A stretch of 64,000 nt of DNA, from the NCBI GenBank assembly GCA_002457055.1, contig NTKT01000002.1, positions 150,856-214,855 of the forward strand, written 5' to 3'. The notes below the pieces were generated by a model. The model saw only the letters and a list, made by a program, of their open reading frames with translations. It did not search any database and was not told the DNA's origin. Shown piece after piece: positions 9,765 through 19,678 of this stretch. The position numbers were made by a program, and so were the translations under genes. Source of the DNA: Rhodobacteraceae bacterium MED-G08 (GTDB lineage Bacteria > Pseudomonadota > Alphaproteobacteria > Rhodobacterales > Rhodobacteraceae). Positions within the stretch are counted from its first letter, which is position 1. The number at the start of each line of letters is the position of its first letter.

Positions 9765-10946
9765 TTACAAATTTTTTGATAATTCTGAAACTAAATCCGT
9801 ACGTTCCCAGCTAAAACCACCATCACTTTCAGGTGATCGGCCAAAATGACCATAGGCAGCTGTTCTTTGATAAATCGGTTTATTTAACCCTAGATGAGTT
9901 CGGATTCCCCTCGGAGTTAAATCCATAGATTCTGCTATGGCATTTTCAATTAATTTATCAGATACTGTTCCAGTTCCAAAACTATCCACATAAATAGATA
10001 GTGGTTGGGAAATTCCAATTGCGTAACTAAGTTGGATTGTGCACTTTCTAGCCAGCCCAGCAGCAACTACATTCTTCGCTAAGTACCGCGCAGCGTAGGC
10101 TGCGGATCGATCGACCTTGGTTGGATCTTTACCGGAAAACGCTCCTCCACCATGCGGAGCGGCACCACCATAGGTATCAACGATTATTTTTCGACCTGTT
10201 AAACCAGCATCGCCATCAGGCCCACCAATTACAAATTTTCCTGTTGGATTAACATGCCATGAAGTGGAGCTGTCTATCCACTCGTCTGGTAAAATTTCTA
10301 ATATGTAGGGTTCAACAATAGCACGAACATCATCCGATGACAAAGAGGCATCTAAATGTTGGGTAGACAGAACTACTGATGAAACGCCCACAGGGACTCC
10401 ATTTTCATAACGGACTGACAACTGTGATTTAGCATCGGGACCAAGAGTGGGTTCGGTGCCTGACTTCCTTACCTCAGCCAATCTTCTCAAAATAGCATGA
10501 CTGTATTGGATAGGCGCAGGCATTAAATCTGGAGTTTCATCAGTTGCATAGCCAAACATTATGCCCTGATCGCCTGCTCCCTCCTCCTTGTCATCGTCTG
10601 CGTTAACACCTTGAGCAATATGTGCAGATTGCTCATGAAGCAAATTTGTTATTTCAACGGTTTCATGATGAAATTTTTTCTGTTCATATCCGATATCTTT
10701 TATGCAAGCTCTAACAATTTCATCAATCTGATCCATTTGTTTTGACAACAAATTTTTATCAGACAGACCAACCTCTCCACCAACCACTACTCTATTGGTG
10801 GTTGCAAAAGTTTCACAAGCAACCCGCGCTTCAGGTTCCAAAGCAATAAAGGCATCTAAAACAGCGTCAGATATTCTGTCACAAACTTTGTCGGGATGTC
10901 CCTCAGACACAGACTCTGAAGTAAAAATGTAAGTTTCTCGAGACAA
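9765..10946 (-). CDS. metK: S-adenosylmethionine synthetase
   Basis: Makes SAM from methionine and ATP. All family landmarks are visible: [18 protein letters not shown] at the N terminus, [29 protein letters not shown] and the P-loop-like [22 protein letters not shown]. Length is 393 residues. The start is TTG 10946, preceded by GGAG with 8-base spacing. That Shine-Dalgarno is part of a SAM/SAH-riboswitch-like element directly upstream, so translation is probably shut off when SAM is high. Confidence 0.97.
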   Translation of the reverse strand: MSRETYIFTSESVSEGHPDKVCDRISDAVLDAFIALEPEARVACETFATTNRVVVGGEVGLSDKNLLSKQMDQIDEIVRACIKDIGYEQKKFHHETVEITNLLHEQSAHIAQGVNADDDKEEGAGDQGIMFGYATDETPDLMPAPIQYSHAILRRLAEVRKSGTEPTLGPDAKSQLSVRYENGVPVGVSSVVLSTQHLDASLSSDDVRAIVEPYILEILPDEWIDSSTSWHVNPTGKFVIGGPDGDAGLTGRKIIVDTYGGAAPHGGGAFSGKDPTKVDRSAAYAARYLAKNVVAAGLARKCTIQLSYAIGISQPLSIYVDSFGTGTVSDKLIENAIAESMDLTPRGIRTHLGLNKPIYQRTAAYGHFGRSPESDGGFSWERTDLVSELSKNL

Positions 10947-10949
10947 GAT

Positions 10950-11000
10950 TTCTGCTCCAATAATTTAATCTCACGCGTCAGGAAGCCGTTGCGTGCCTCA
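10950..11000 (-). promoter_or_regulatory. SAM/SAH riboswitch upstream of metK
   Basis: Read leftward, the element has stem arm CACGC (10995-10991), then AACGGCTTCCTGAC, then GCGTG (10976-10972), an A/T-rich linker and TTGGAGCA (10960-10953). This matches my memory of the SAM/SAH riboswitch class found before metK in Rhodobacterales: the AACGGCUUCCUG core, and a 3' UUGGAGCA that forms a pseudoknot with the core. The GGAG of the 3' segment is also the metK Shine-Dalgarno, 8 bases before its TTG, so ligand binding should hide it. The assignment rests on recalled consensus, not a covariance search. Confidence 0.9.
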
Positions 11001-11028
11001 CTTTGGTTAATCGTTAAAACTACTACGG

Positions 11029-12474
11029 TCAATAGTATCTTTTAACAATTAGGCGCATAGTTATGAGAGATAAAATCATCATAAAAAAAATACTATCACC
11101 CCATGTAAAATAAAAAGTGGGTTTCAACGCCTGAGGGATAGCCAATTCTAACGAACCTTGTGTTTCCAAGGGTAAACTGTCAATGATTTTTCCATTTGCA
11201 GAAATGACTGCAGAGATCCCAGTATTGGCAGATCTAGCAACTGGGATACCAGTCTCGATGGCTCTCATTTTTAATATTTCGAGGTGCTGGTATGGACCAG
11301 AAAACCGTCCGAACCATGCATCATTCGTAATTTGAATGATGAGATCAGCGCGATTAGCTGTTGCTCTTAAAATACTTGGAAAAATTGCCTCGTAGCAAAT
11401 TAGTGGTTGAAAATATAAGTCAGGCTCAACTTCGATTAAATCTGCGCCATGACCTTTGGTAAAGCTCGAACCAAAGGAGTTAACCATAGAATTGAGACCT
11501 AAATTTCCAAGAAAACCTGCAAATGGTAAGTACTCTCCAAATGGAACAAGTCTTGACTTGTCATATACCAACTGCTTATCGCTGCTTTTATTTAAGACTA
11601 GTGAATTACGTAAATTTCCACTTTCATCATAACGAAGTGCCCCAAATACCACTGGTACTCCCGAAGAAGCTTCATTTATTGCGTCCAATAGTTCATTAGC
11701 ATAGTTGAGTGGTTTATAAATTGCACTTTCCGGCCATACTATCAAATTTACGTCATTTGCTTGTTCTGTCTTTTCTATCATTCTATTAAAAAAAACTGGG
11801 GCTAAATTTTCATCCCATTTTTCACTTTGAGGTGCATTTGGTTGAACTAGTAAAATTGTTTTGTCAGTAAAAAAAACTTCATGGTTTTGGCGTTGAAATC
11901 CCCATAGGAACAATAATGACAAAACAAATATTCCACCTACTGCTGAAGAAAACTTTTTGGTTTCAACCAAAAAAATTAAATACATCACAAGCGCAAAAAC
12001 AAAAAGTCCAAGACCAAAAGGTCCAAAAATAGCAAGAAGCTGACCCAGAGGAGAATTCACAAACAAGGACGCTATTGTACCCCATGGAAAACCTGTTAAT
12101 ACAAATGATCTGAAGTATTCCGCTGTCGCTATACCCAGTAACAATGCCCAACGAGCGCCAAAAGGTGCAAAAATATAGCTAAATGCACACCAAAAAAATG
12201 CCATTGTTACGGAAATAAAAAAAATCGCGAACGGAGCTATCCACGCATGAGACCGAAAGTCGACAAAAAAAGGCTCAGCGATCCAATTTAAAGTTAATAT
12301 AAAGTACCCCATACCCAGAAGCATTACATATAGGGCGATGTCTGATCTTTTACGTTGTTTTACGATGTCCAAAAAACACAAGCAAATAGCACTGAAACTA
12401 AGAAACCAAAGATTGAAAGGTGCATGACCTACGGCTAGTAACGCACCCAAACTTATAGGTCTTAAGTAACCCAT
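11029..12474 (-). CDS. lnt: Apolipoprotein N-acyltransferase
   Basis: Adds the third acyl chain to lipoproteins at the inner membrane. The first 190 or so residues are a run of hydrophobic helices, followed by a periplasmic nitrilase-like domain. Its catalytic triad is visible as Glu in VWPESAIYKP, Lys in YDKSRLVPFGEYLPF and Cys in PLICYEAIFPS. A final hydrophobic helix closes the protein. Length is 481 residues. It sits 24 bases after corC, in the common ybeY-corC-lnt order, and before the metK riboswitch. Confidence 0.95.
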   Translation of the reverse strand: MGYLRPISLGALLAVGHAPFNLWFLSFSAICLCFLDIVKQRKRSDIALYVMLLGMGYFILTLNWIAEPFFVDFRSHAWIAPFAIFFISVTMAFFWCAFSYIFAPFGARWALLLGIATAEYFRSFVLTGFPWGTIASLFVNSPLGQLLAIFGPFGLGLFVFALVMYLIFLVETKKFSSAVGGIFVLSLLFLWGFQRQNHEVFFTDKTILLVQPNAPQSEKWDENLAPVFFNRMIEKTEQANDVNLIVWPESAIYKPLNYANELLDAINEASSGVPVVFGALRYDESGNLRNSLVLNKSSDKQLVYDKSRLVPFGEYLPFAGFLGNLGLNSMVNSFGSSFTKGHGADLIEVEPDLYFQPLICYEAIFPSILRATANRADLIIQITNDAWFGRFSGPYQHLEILKMRAIETGIPVARSANTGISAVISANGKIIDSLPLETQGSLELAIPQALKPTFYFTWGDSIFFMMILSLITMRLIVKRYY

Positions 12475-12498
12475 TTACTTACAGACTAAACTATCATC

Positions 12499-13398
12499 TT
12501 ATTCGGCAGCCTTAACCGAAGTTCTCAAACGCAGCCTGACACGCTTAATACGTCGTGGATCAGCATCAATAATTTCAAATTCAAGACCTTGAGGGTGCTG
12601 AACGACTTCTCCCCTTACTGGGACTCTACCTGCAAGAACAAAAACTAGCCCTCCGAGAGAATCTACCTCCTCGACATCTATGTCTGGAACTTGTGTAAAA
12701 TCTATTCCAATCTCGGGACCAAGTTCATCAAGTGAAGCTCGAGCCAGCGCTACTATCGTATTATCACTTTCCCAAGTCCACATTTGCCCTTCGTCAATAT
12801 CATGCTCGTCCTCGATCTCGCCAATGACCTGTTCAATTAAGTCTTCAATAGTAACAAGGCCATCAACGCCTCCGTACTCATCAATCACAAGTGCTAAGTG
12901 ACGTCTATCTGACTGCATTTTAGTTAAAAGAACACCTATAGTCATCGATGCAGGAACATATAGTAAGGGACGGAGAATATCTTTAATTTTAAAAGTATTT
13001 TTCTTCGCAAAGGCATATCCTAATGTAAAATCTTTAAGATGAACCATTCCAATTGGATTATCCAAAGTACCTTCGTAAACTGGAAGTCTCGTTAACCCAC
13101 TTTCCCTAAACACGCTTACAAGTTCAGACTTTTTTATATCTGCGCTTACAGAAACAATCTCGGCTTTTGGAATGGCGACATCTTCAACGCACAATCTGCG
13201 TAAATTAAACATGCCGTGCGACACTGTTGAAATTTTATTCTCTTGTATTTCATCGGTTGTTTCAGAGATATCATCAGTTTTTTTTCTACTGAAGAGCCCC
13301 ATTAACTTTTCGCTGAAGTTAGAATTTACTAAACTTTTTGAAGGCGCGCTTTGCGCTGCTTTAGATGATCCGTCGTTATCTTCCATTTCCGAGTCCAA
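12499..13398 (-). CDS. corC: CBS-domain protein of the CorC/HlyC family
   Basis: Cytoplasmic protein with a pair of CBS domains (about residues 75-205, with RLPVYEGTLDNPIGMVHLKD and VIDEYGGVDGLVTIEDLIEQVIGEIEDEHD) and a C-terminal CorC_HlyC transporter-associated domain. Homologues are linked to magnesium/cobalt efflux and named hemolysin-like only by history. The N-terminal 60 residues are low-complexity. The start may be TTG 13398 or ATG 13386 (MEDNDGSSK); neither has a strong Shine-Dalgarno. It lies between ybeY and lnt. Confidence 0.88.
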   Translation of the reverse strand: MDSEMEDNDGSSKAAQSAPSKSLVNSNFSEKLMGLFSRKKTDDISETTDEIQENKISTVSHGMFNLRRLCVEDVAIPKAEIVSVSADIKKSELVSVFRESGLTRLPVYEGTLDNPIGMVHLKDFTLGYAFAKKNTFKIKDILRPLLYVPASMTIGVLLTKMQSDRRHLALVIDEYGGVDGLVTIEDLIEQVIGEIEDEHDIDEGQMWTWESDNTIVALARASLDELGPEIGIDFTQVPDIDVEEVDSLGGLVFVLAGRVPVRGEVVQHPQGLEFEIIDADPRRIKRVRLRLRTSVKAAE

Positions 13399-13424
13399 GA
13401 TTTCTAGACATAATGTGTCTATTA

Positions 13425-13916
13425 TTAAGTATGGGCTTTCAAGCTTAAATTGCCAAGTATTTGGCTTTCTAAATCCTCCATGAGCGTTGCATCTGGGTCA
13501 CTAGAATGGTCATAACCTACTAAATGGAGAATGCCATGGATCGTCAGGTGCTGCACATACGATGCAAAGTTGGTATTATAGTGAGTAGACTCCCGAAGAC
13601 AAGTTTCATAAGCCAAAGCAATATCTCCAAGTTCAGCATCCAAGGTCGGGTCAAGCGGTTTCGGGTGATCGCCGTCTACAATTCGCAATCTTTCCCTCGA
13701 TGGCCAAGATAATACGTTGGTGGAAGTGTCCTTACTCCGGAACATGAGATTTAATTTTCTCATTTTTTTGTCATTACATCCTAAAACTGAGATAAAATAA
13801 TCTGTTTTCGAATAGCCAAGTCTCTTCAAAGTTTCATAAAAAGTTTTTGTAACTAGGTCCTCAAAGTTTATGCTTTTCCATCTATCATCTTCAACTAAAA
13901 CTTCTACCTGTGTCAT
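13425..13916 (-). CDS. ybeY: Endoribonuclease YbeY
   Basis: Single-strand RNase involved in 16S rRNA 3' maturation and ribosome quality control. The zinc-binding motif HGILHLVGYDH is intact near the C terminus. NVLSWP and the acidic GDIALAYE segment are family features. I start it at ATG 13916; a TTG codon directly before it would add one residue. Just downstream of phoH, with a 16-nt intergenic spacing, as in many proteobacteria. Confidence 0.93.
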   Translation of the reverse strand: MTQVEVLVEDDRWKSINFEDLVTKTFYETLKRLGYSKTDYFISVLGCNDKKMRKLNLMFRSKDTSTNVLSWPSRERLRIVDGDHPKPLDPTLDAELGDIALAYETCLRESTHYNTNFASYVQHLTIHGILHLVGYDHSSDPDATLMEDLESQILGNLSLKAHT

Positions 13917-13934
13917 CAAATTAATTAAATCTTA

Positions 13935-14945
13935 TTATTGCTGGCTTCTGTTGTCGTAAGCTTCGATTATTGTTGTGACTAAAGGATGCCTTACCACATC
14001 CTTCGATGTAAAATAGTTGAACCCGATTTTTGGAATATTTGCCAGTAAACTTTCAGCATCAAGAAGACCAGATCGAACTCCATTTGGCAAATCAATCTGG
14101 GACCCATCGCCAGTTATGACCATTCGCGAGCCTTCGCCCAACCGTGTTAAAAACATTTTCATTTGCATTGAAGTAGCATTTTGGGCTTCATCTAAAACAA
14201 TATAGGAATGGGCTAATGTCCTACCCCGCATGAAAGCCAGCGGTGCGATTTCAATAGTCTTTTCCTCTATCAACTTAGCCAATTGTTTTGCAGGCAAAAA
14301 ATCGTTCAGGGCGTCGTACAGGGGCTGCATATACGGGTCGACTTTATCCTTCATATCACCAGGTAGATATCCAAGCTTTTCACCCGCTTCCACTGCTGGC
14401 CTACTTAGTATAATTTTGTCAACTTCACCGGCAATAAATTTTGAAACACCAACGGCAACGGCTAAATAAGTTTTGCCTGTACCCGCTGGGCCTATTCCAA
14501 ATACTAACTCATTATTGGTCAATGATTTCACAAATGTGCGCTGAGCCTCAGTGCGCGGTTCAACCGTTTTCTTCCGAGTTCTAATTTCGAAGCGACCATT
14601 AGAAAACATTTCCATTTGATCAGTAGAGCCTTTTGCTCCATCGAGGGTGAACCTTATTTCTCTGTCAATGTCCGGCAACTCTATCAGTTTACCACTTTCC
14701 AATCGTTGGTACAGTGCGTTGAGAACTAGTGCGGCTGTTTTGGCCGCCGGTTTGTCACCAATTAAATCGAGCACGTTACCGCGTCGTACTATCTGAATGG
14801 AAAGTTTATTTTCTAATTCAGCTAAGTTACGATCAAACTCGCCACATAGATCAATTAGGAGCCTATTATCTGCGAATTCTAATTGGCTAGATTTTTCAAG
14901 TTTTTCCTCACCACTATCAGGTTGCTTCAACACACCGTGGGCCAA
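13935..14945 (-). CDS. phoH: PhoH-family ATPase
   Basis: P-loop ATPase of the PhoH/YbeZ type, thought to act with YbeY in RNA metabolism. Walker A is GIGPAGTGKTYLA, Walker B is YIVLDEAQNAT, and the conserved RPAVEAGEKLGYLPGD and SQIDLP segments are present. An N-terminal KH-like region covers the first 110 residues. The start is TTG 14945 with AAAGGAG 6 bases upstream, a strong signal that supports the non-ATG start. It follows miaB by about 150 bases. Confidence 0.94.
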   Translation of the reverse strand: MAHGVLKQPDSGEEKLEKSSQLEFADNRLLIDLCGEFDRNLAELENKLSIQIVRRGNVLDLIGDKPAAKTAALVLNALYQRLESGKLIELPDIDREIRFTLDGAKGSTDQMEMFSNGRFEIRTRKKTVEPRTEAQRTFVKSLTNNELVFGIGPAGTGKTYLAVAVGVSKFIAGEVDKIILSRPAVEAGEKLGYLPGDMKDKVDPYMQPLYDALNDFLPAKQLAKLIEEKTIEIAPLAFMRGRTLAHSYIVLDEAQNATSMQMKMFLTRLGEGSRMVITGDGSQIDLPNGVRSGLLDAESLLANIPKIGFNYFTSKDVVRHPLVTTIIEAYDNRSQQ

Positions 14946-15093
14946 TCAGAACTCCTTTACCTTCTACAAGTCATATGGTTGCAAGCATGCAAGAAAAACG
15001 CAAGACTTAGTTGAAATTATGCACAAAGTTTGAATTAGGCAAAAAAGATAAAATTACAAGCCACAGATTAATGAAATACCAAACAAACAAAAA

Positions 15094-16416
15094 TCAGATA
15101 ATTTTCCCCTGAAGAGAATTGGTGTTGCTTTTAGTAATTAATACATTTTCCACACAACCGATTTTATCGTCATCACCTGAGGCATGCACCGCGTGCAAAT
15201 AGTCTGACTTTCCAACAACTTGATCAATTTGGCGGCCGTTTTTTTCAAATAAAACGCGAACAGTTCGACCCACCATATCTTGTTGAACCGTCTTTTGTTG
15301 TTCTACTAAAAGTTTCTGCAACTCGTGTAAGCGTGTATTTTTAACATCCTCAGTGACTTGCTGACGTTCTGCTGCAGGTGTTCCGGGTCTTACAGAGTAC
15401 TTAAATGAATAGGATTGTCCGTACTGAACTTGGCGAATTAACTCTAAAGTATCCTCAAAATCATCATCTGTTTCCTCTGGAAATCCAACAATAAAATCAC
15501 CTGATATAAGTATATCAGGGCGGGCTTTCCTGATGCGACTAATCAGATCAATATATGTTTCAGCAGTATGCGATCGGTTCATCCTTTTTAAAATCTTATT
15601 TGACCCAGATTGCACCGGCAGATGAAGGTAAGGCATCAGCTTTTGGCAGTCACTATGTGCATCAATTAAATCATCTGTCATGTCGTTAGGATGGCTCGTG
15701 GTATAGCGAATTCTTTCCAAACCATTAATTTTTTCAAGCTTCCAAATAAGTTGGGCTAGCGTGAACTGCGCACCATCTTGACCAGCTCCATGATAAGCAT
15801 TTACATTTTGACCAAGGAGTGTAATTTCCTTTACTCCCTTATCAACTAAAGAGCGGACCTCTGAGGTCACTTTTTCAACTGGACGGGATAACTCTGCGCC
15901 GCGCGTGTAAGGAACCACACAAAAGGCGCAAAATTTATCGCAGCCTTCTTGTATGGTTAAAAATGCACTTGGCGCTCTTTTGACATCGGTTCTCCTTGCC
16001 AAAAAATCAAACTTGTCTTCTGTTGGAAAATCAATTTCAACTCTTTTCTCTCCATTTTTGATCTGTCGCTCTAGCACCGGTAGTTTGTGATAGCTCTGAG
16101 GACCTACAACTAAATCAACTAATGGCTGCCTTCGAATGATTTCTTTTCCCTCTGCTTGGGCAACGCATCCAACAACCCCTATTTTGAGATCAGGATTTTC
16201 GGATTTTAAATTCTTGAACCTTCCTAACTCAGAATAAACTTTTTCCGCAGCTTTTTCTCTGATGTGGCATGTATTAAGTAAGATCATATCTGCATCTTCC
16301 GCGCTATCTGTAGGAACATATCCTTCAGTTTGTAACGACTCTGTCATTCGCTCTGTATCATACACATTCATTTGGCAGCCGTAGGTTTTTACGAATAGCT
16401 TCTTTTGATTTTGCAT
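15094..16416 (-). CDS. miaB: tRNA-2-methylthio-N6-dimethylallyladenosine synthase
   Basis: Radical-SAM methylthiotransferase that modifies i6A37 in tRNAs. The N-terminal UPF0004 domain begins FVKTYGCQMNVYD, with further Cys in LLNTCHIREKA and VVGCVAQ. The radical-SAM cluster CDKFCAFC follows QEGC, and a C-terminal TRAM domain spans about residues 375-440. Length is 440 residues. The ATG at 16416 is clear. It heads the leftward miaB-phoH-ybeY-corC-lnt series. Confidence 0.96.
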   Translation of the reverse strand: MQNQKKLFVKTYGCQMNVYDTERMTESLQTEGYVPTDSAEDADMILLNTCHIREKAAEKVYSELGRFKNLKSENPDLKIGVVGCVAQAEGKEIIRRQPLVDLVVGPQSYHKLPVLERQIKNGEKRVEIDFPTEDKFDFLARRTDVKRAPSAFLTIQEGCDKFCAFCVVPYTRGAELSRPVEKVTSEVRSLVDKGVKEITLLGQNVNAYHGAGQDGAQFTLAQLIWKLEKINGLERIRYTTSHPNDMTDDLIDAHSDCQKLMPYLHLPVQSGSNKILKRMNRSHTAETYIDLISRIRKARPDILISGDFIVGFPEETDDDFEDTLELIRQVQYGQSYSFKYSVRPGTPAAERQQVTEDVKNTRLHELQKLLVEQQKTVQQDMVGRTVRVLFEKNGRQIDQVVGKSDYLHAVHASGDDDKIGCVENVLITKSNTNSLQGKII

Positions 16417-16523
16417 TTTTAATCTTTCAAACTGAGCAATTTATACGTCGCTATACCATTTTCAAGTAGAGTTGCAATGTTCTAAAGAGCTTCGAAATAC
16501 CAGCTAGATTCATTTCGCTAGTT

Positions 16524-17315
16524 CTAAACATTATCAGCTTGGGGCATTCCAAGCACATGGTAACCCCCATCCACATATATAACTTCCCCAGTAGTAAAGG
16601 AACCAGCATCGGATGCTAGATAAACTGCGGTGCCCCCAACCGCTTCCAAAGTTGCATTAGAGCGTAATGGAGAATTAATTTCAGTGTGTTTGAAAGTTCT
16701 TCGGGCTCCGCCTATTGCAGCCCCCGCAAGGGTTCTCATAGGTCCGGGAGAAATTGCGTTCACCCTAATACCACTGGGCCCAAGATCATTTGCAAGGTAT
16801 CTTGTCGTTGCCTCAAGAGCAGCCTTAGCCACACCCATCACATTATAAAAAGGAGTAACTCGATTTGAACCTTGGTAGGTTAGAGTTAATATTGTACCTC
16901 CTTTATCCATCATCAAGGGATATGCCCGTCTAGCAACCTCAATTAATGAATAACTGGAGATATCTAGTGTGTTTTTAAAGTTTTCTCGCGTGGTATTTAA
17001 AAATCGACCAGTTAGTTCATTTTTATCTGAGTATGCAATCGCATGAACTATGAAATCTAATTTACCCCAATGCTCCGACAAACTCTCAAAGGTATTCTCG
17101 AAGGAAGCATCATCTGCTACATCCAGTTCAAATAATAAATTTGACCCAATTGAAGATGCAAGAGGTTCAAGTCGCGATCTAAATGCTTCACCTTGGTAAG
17201 TAAATGCTAACTCGGCCCCCTCATTCGACATAGATTTTGCAATTCCCCAAGCAATTGAGCGCTCATTTGCAACACCCATTACTAAACCACGTTTACCTTC
17301 CAGCTGCCCAGTCAT
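16524..17315 (-). CDS. fabI: Enoyl-ACP reductase (NADH)
   Basis: Last reduction of fatty-acid elongation. The SDR-like fold shows the divergent nucleotide motif GVANERSIAWGIA, and the FabI catalytic Tyr-x6-Lys is in FYNVMGVAKAAL. Length is about 263 residues from ATG 17315 (MTGQLEGKRGLVM), the usual N terminus. A TTG at 17330, directly after the fabB stop, would add five residues. Neither start has a clear Shine-Dalgarno, so coupling to fabB is likely. Third gene of fabA-fabB-fabI. Confidence 0.93.
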   Translation of the reverse strand: MTGQLEGKRGLVMGVANERSIAWGIAKSMSNEGAELAFTYQGEAFRSRLEPLASSIGSNLLFELDVADDASFENTFESLSEHWGKLDFIVHAIAYSDKNELTGRFLNTTRENFKNTLDISSYSLIEVARRAYPLMMDKGGTILTLTYQGSNRVTPFYNVMGVAKAALEATTRYLANDLGPSGIRVNAISPGPMRTLAGAAIGGARRTFKHTEINSPLRSNATLEAVGGTAVYLASDAGSFTTGEVIYVDGGYHVLGMPQADNV

Positions 17316-17330
17316 TTTAACAAAGTCCAA

Positions 17331-18560
17331 CTATTCATAATATCTAGATAGTAGCATTGATCCATTGGTACCACCAAATCCAAAGCTATTTGTCATGACT
17401 GTATCATGAGAAACATCTTCGACCAATTCGCGCGCTATCTCGCCAGAGTTGATACCGGCGTCAAGTTCTTCAATATTGATGGATGGAGCAATAAAGTTAC
17501 TTTTAAGCATTAATAAACAATAAATAGCCTCTTGGGCTCCAGTAGCTCCCTGGGAATGACCAGTCATAGACTTAGTTGAGCTAATCAGCGGCATTTCTTT
17601 ATTCTCAAAAACCCTACGTACTGCTTCAACTTCCCCAACATCTCCTACAGGCGTGGAAGTACCATGTGCATTTATATATGAAACTGCACGACCCTCTGGC
17701 AGAGTACCTAAGGCCAAACGCATAGCTCGTTCCCCACCTTCACCTGAGGGTGCCACCATATCATGCCCATCAGATGTAGCCCCAAACCCAGTCACCTCAG
17801 CATAAATTTTCGCACCGCGGGCCTTAGCATGTTCCAATTCTTCAAGCACGACTATACCTCCACCACCGGCAATTACAAAACCATCCCGATTTGCATCGAA
17901 AGCACGTGATGCACGTTCGGGCGATTCATTGAAGTTTGAAGACATGGCCCCCATTGCATCAAAAAGACACGAAAGCGTCCAATCCAATTCTTCTCCGCCC
18001 CCAGCAAACATGATATCTTGCTTATTCATTAAAATTTGATCCACCGCGTTTCCAATGCAATGAAGTGAAGTGGAGCACGCAGAGGTAATCGAATAATTGA
18101 TCCCTTTTATCTTATACGCAGTGGCTAAATTTGCTGAAATAGTAGATGACATACATTTAGGAACAGCAAATGGACCAATCCTCTTTGGGCTTGAATTCTT
18201 TAAAACAGTTTGATGGGCGGTCAACATAGCGGACGTAGATGGACCTCCCGAGCCTGCCACCAAACCAGTTCTAATATTTGACACTTCGTGCTCAGTTAAG
18301 CCCGAGTCATTGATCGCTTGCTCCATGGCTATATGAGCGTATGCAGCACCCGGCCCCATAAAACGAAGAGATCGCTTATCTACATGCTCACTGACGTCTA
18401 ACTTGATGTTTCCTGCAACTTGACTACGAAAACCGTAAGAGGCCATATCCTCATTTTTTGTAATACCTGATTTGCCATGTATTAGGCTATTATAAACCTC
18501 CTCGGTATTGTTACCTATTGAAGATACTATACCTATTCCGGTGACGACTACACGACGCAT
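17331..18560 (-). CDS. fabB: Beta-ketoacyl-ACP synthase I
   Basis: Condensing enzyme needed for unsaturated fatty-acid elongation. The Cys-His-His triad is visible: [19 protein letters not shown] and [14 protein letters not shown]. The glycine-rich [13 protein letters not shown] end is typical. I use ATG 18560 ([18 protein letters not shown]), with AAGGAC 7 bases upstream. The open frame continues 12 codons further into fabA but has no support there. It follows fabA by 16 bases. The fabA-fabB pair indicates the anaerobic-type route to unsaturated fatty acids. Confidence 0.96.
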   Translation of the reverse strand: MRRVVVTGIGIVSSIGNNTEEVYNSLIHGKSGITKNEDMASYGFRSQVAGNIKLDVSEHVDKRSLRFMGPGAAYAHIAMEQAINDSGLTEHEVSNIRTGLVAGSGGPSTSAMLTAHQTVLKNSSPKRIGPFAVPKCMSSTISANLATAYKIKGINYSITSACSTSLHCIGNAVDQILMNKQDIMFAGGGEELDWTLSCLFDAMGAMSSNFNESPERASRAFDANRDGFVIAGGGGIVVLEELEHAKARGAKIYAEVTGFGATSDGHDMVAPSGEGGERAMRLALGTLPEGRAVSYINAHGTSTPVGDVGEVEAVRRVFENKEMPLISSTKSMTGHSQGATGAQEAIYCLLMLKSNFIAPSINIEELDAGINSGEIARELVEDVSHDTVMTNSFGFGGTNGSMLLSRYYE

Positions 18561-18576
18561 ATTTTTGTCCTTTGGT

Positions 18577-19086
18577 TTAGTTTTCTGATAACGCAACTTT
18601 CATATCGGTTACTTGGTATATCACGTCACCATCAGCCTCTACAATGCCATTGGCAACGCCCATTGTTAGGCGCCGTGTTTGAATGGCCTTCGAAAAGTTT
18701 ACTCGATAGGTTAGTAATTTCCTATCAGGGCGGACCATGCCCGTCAATTTTACCTCTCCCACCCCCAAAGCGTAGCCCTTACCTGGCCATCCTCTCCAGC
18801 CCAGATTAAAACCTGTCAATTGCCATAATGCATCCAAGCCAAGGCAGCCTGGCATAATTGGATTGTCCGGGAAATGGCACTCAAAAAACCAAAGATCAGG
18901 AGTAATATTAAATTCGGCTACAACATGACCTTTTCCATCAGGTCCGCTATCTCCACTAATCTCTGTAATTCTATCAATCATTAGCATAGGAGGTGCTGGT
19001 AGCTGAGCATTGCCTGGGCCAAATAGTTCCCCCCTTGAGCACTTTAACAATTCCTCTTTATTAAATTCAGTGGGATAGGTTGCCAT
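18577..19086 (-). CDS. fabA: 3-hydroxyacyl-ACP dehydratase/isomerase
   Basis: Dehydrates 3-hydroxydecanoyl-ACP and isomerises trans-2 to cis-3, the branch to unsaturated fatty acids. The hot-dog-fold catalytic His is in [17 protein letters not shown], and the Asp is in [10 protein letters not shown]. Length is 169 residues, the FabA norm. The ATG at 19086 is unambiguous. Divergent from irr across about 155 bases that hold both promoters. Confidence 0.97.
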   Translation of the reverse strand: MATYPTEFNKEELLKCSRGELFGPGNAQLPAPPMLMIDRITEISGDSGPDGKGHVVAEFNITPDLWFFECHFPDNPIMPGCLGLDALWQLTGFNLGWRGWPGKGYALGVGEVKLTGMVRPDRKLLTYRVNFSKAIQTRRLTMGVANGIVEADGDVIYQVTDMKVALSEN

Positions 19087-19188
19087 CTTTTCTTTACTTT
19101 CTTTAAAATTTTCTTAGTCATTAACACCCCGCTCGCAATGCTTGCAAGATCACATTGAACCTTCTCAAGGAGTGAAAGTAGAATAGCG

Positions 19189-19218
19189 TTGAATTTTTTG
19201 TGCAAACGGATGTATAAT
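19189..19218 (+). promoter_or_regulatory. Sigma-70-like promoter for irr
   Basis: TTGAAT (19189-19194), an 18-base spacer, then a perfect TATAAT (19213-19218), 24 bases before the irr ATG at 19242. The short leader is consistent with a direct promoter. The AGGT at 19234-19237 provides the Shine-Dalgarno. Confidence 0.55.
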
Positions 19219-19241
19219 AAGTACAATGTGGAAGGTGTAAC

Positions 19242-19664
19242 ATGATTTCAATTGCAAATCAAAGAGCAACAAAATGGCTGGAAGAGGCAAATTTGCGTCC
19301 TACACGCCAAAGACTATGCCTTGCGGAAGTGCTGGTCGGCGATGGGCAGGATAAACATGTAACCGCAGAAACCTTGTTTGCTAAAGTTCAACAGACAGGC
19401 TACACGGTATCACTGGCGACAGTTTATAACACGTTGAAAACCTTTTGTGACGCGGGCTTAATTCAAGAAATAATTGTAGATGGATCAAAATCTTATTTTG
19501 ATACTAAAACTTATGATCATCCCCACTTTTATTGGGAAGATGAAGCAAAACTAACTGACGCCCCTTTGGAAGATTTAGAGATTGCTAGGCTTCCAGACGC
19601 CCCTAATGGAACGAGAATAACTTCCGTAAATGTAGTCATTAGATTGAAAAACGAAATAAGTTAA
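19242..19664 (+). CDS. irr: Fur-family transcriptional regulator, Irr type
   Basis: A 140-residue Fur-fold repressor/activator. The N-terminal winged helix contains LRPTRQRLCLAEVL and the recognition helix VSLATVYNTLKTF. The C-terminal dimer domain has the HPHFYWEDEAKLTDAP segment, as in Irr proteins, which sense haem/iron status in alphaproteobacteria. The Cys-pair zinc site of classical Fur is absent. Divergent placement from fabA is the usual Rhodobacterales arrangement. AAGGTGTAAC precedes the ATG. Control of iron genes is family knowledge; a link to fab is only positional. Confidence 0.88.
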   Translation: MISIANQRATKWLEEANLRPTRQRLCLAEVLVGDGQDKHVTAETLFAKVQQTGYTVSLATVYNTLKTFCDAGLIQEIIVDGSKSYFDTKTYDHPHFYWEDEAKLTDAPLEDLEIARLPDAPNGTRITSVNVVIRLKNEIS

Positions 19665-19678
19665 AGAGAATAAATTTG

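Noticed and set aside
18561..18596. Longer fabB start inside fabA
   Set aside because: The extra 12 residues lack a ribosome site, while ATG 18560 has AAGGAC and the family's normal N terminus.
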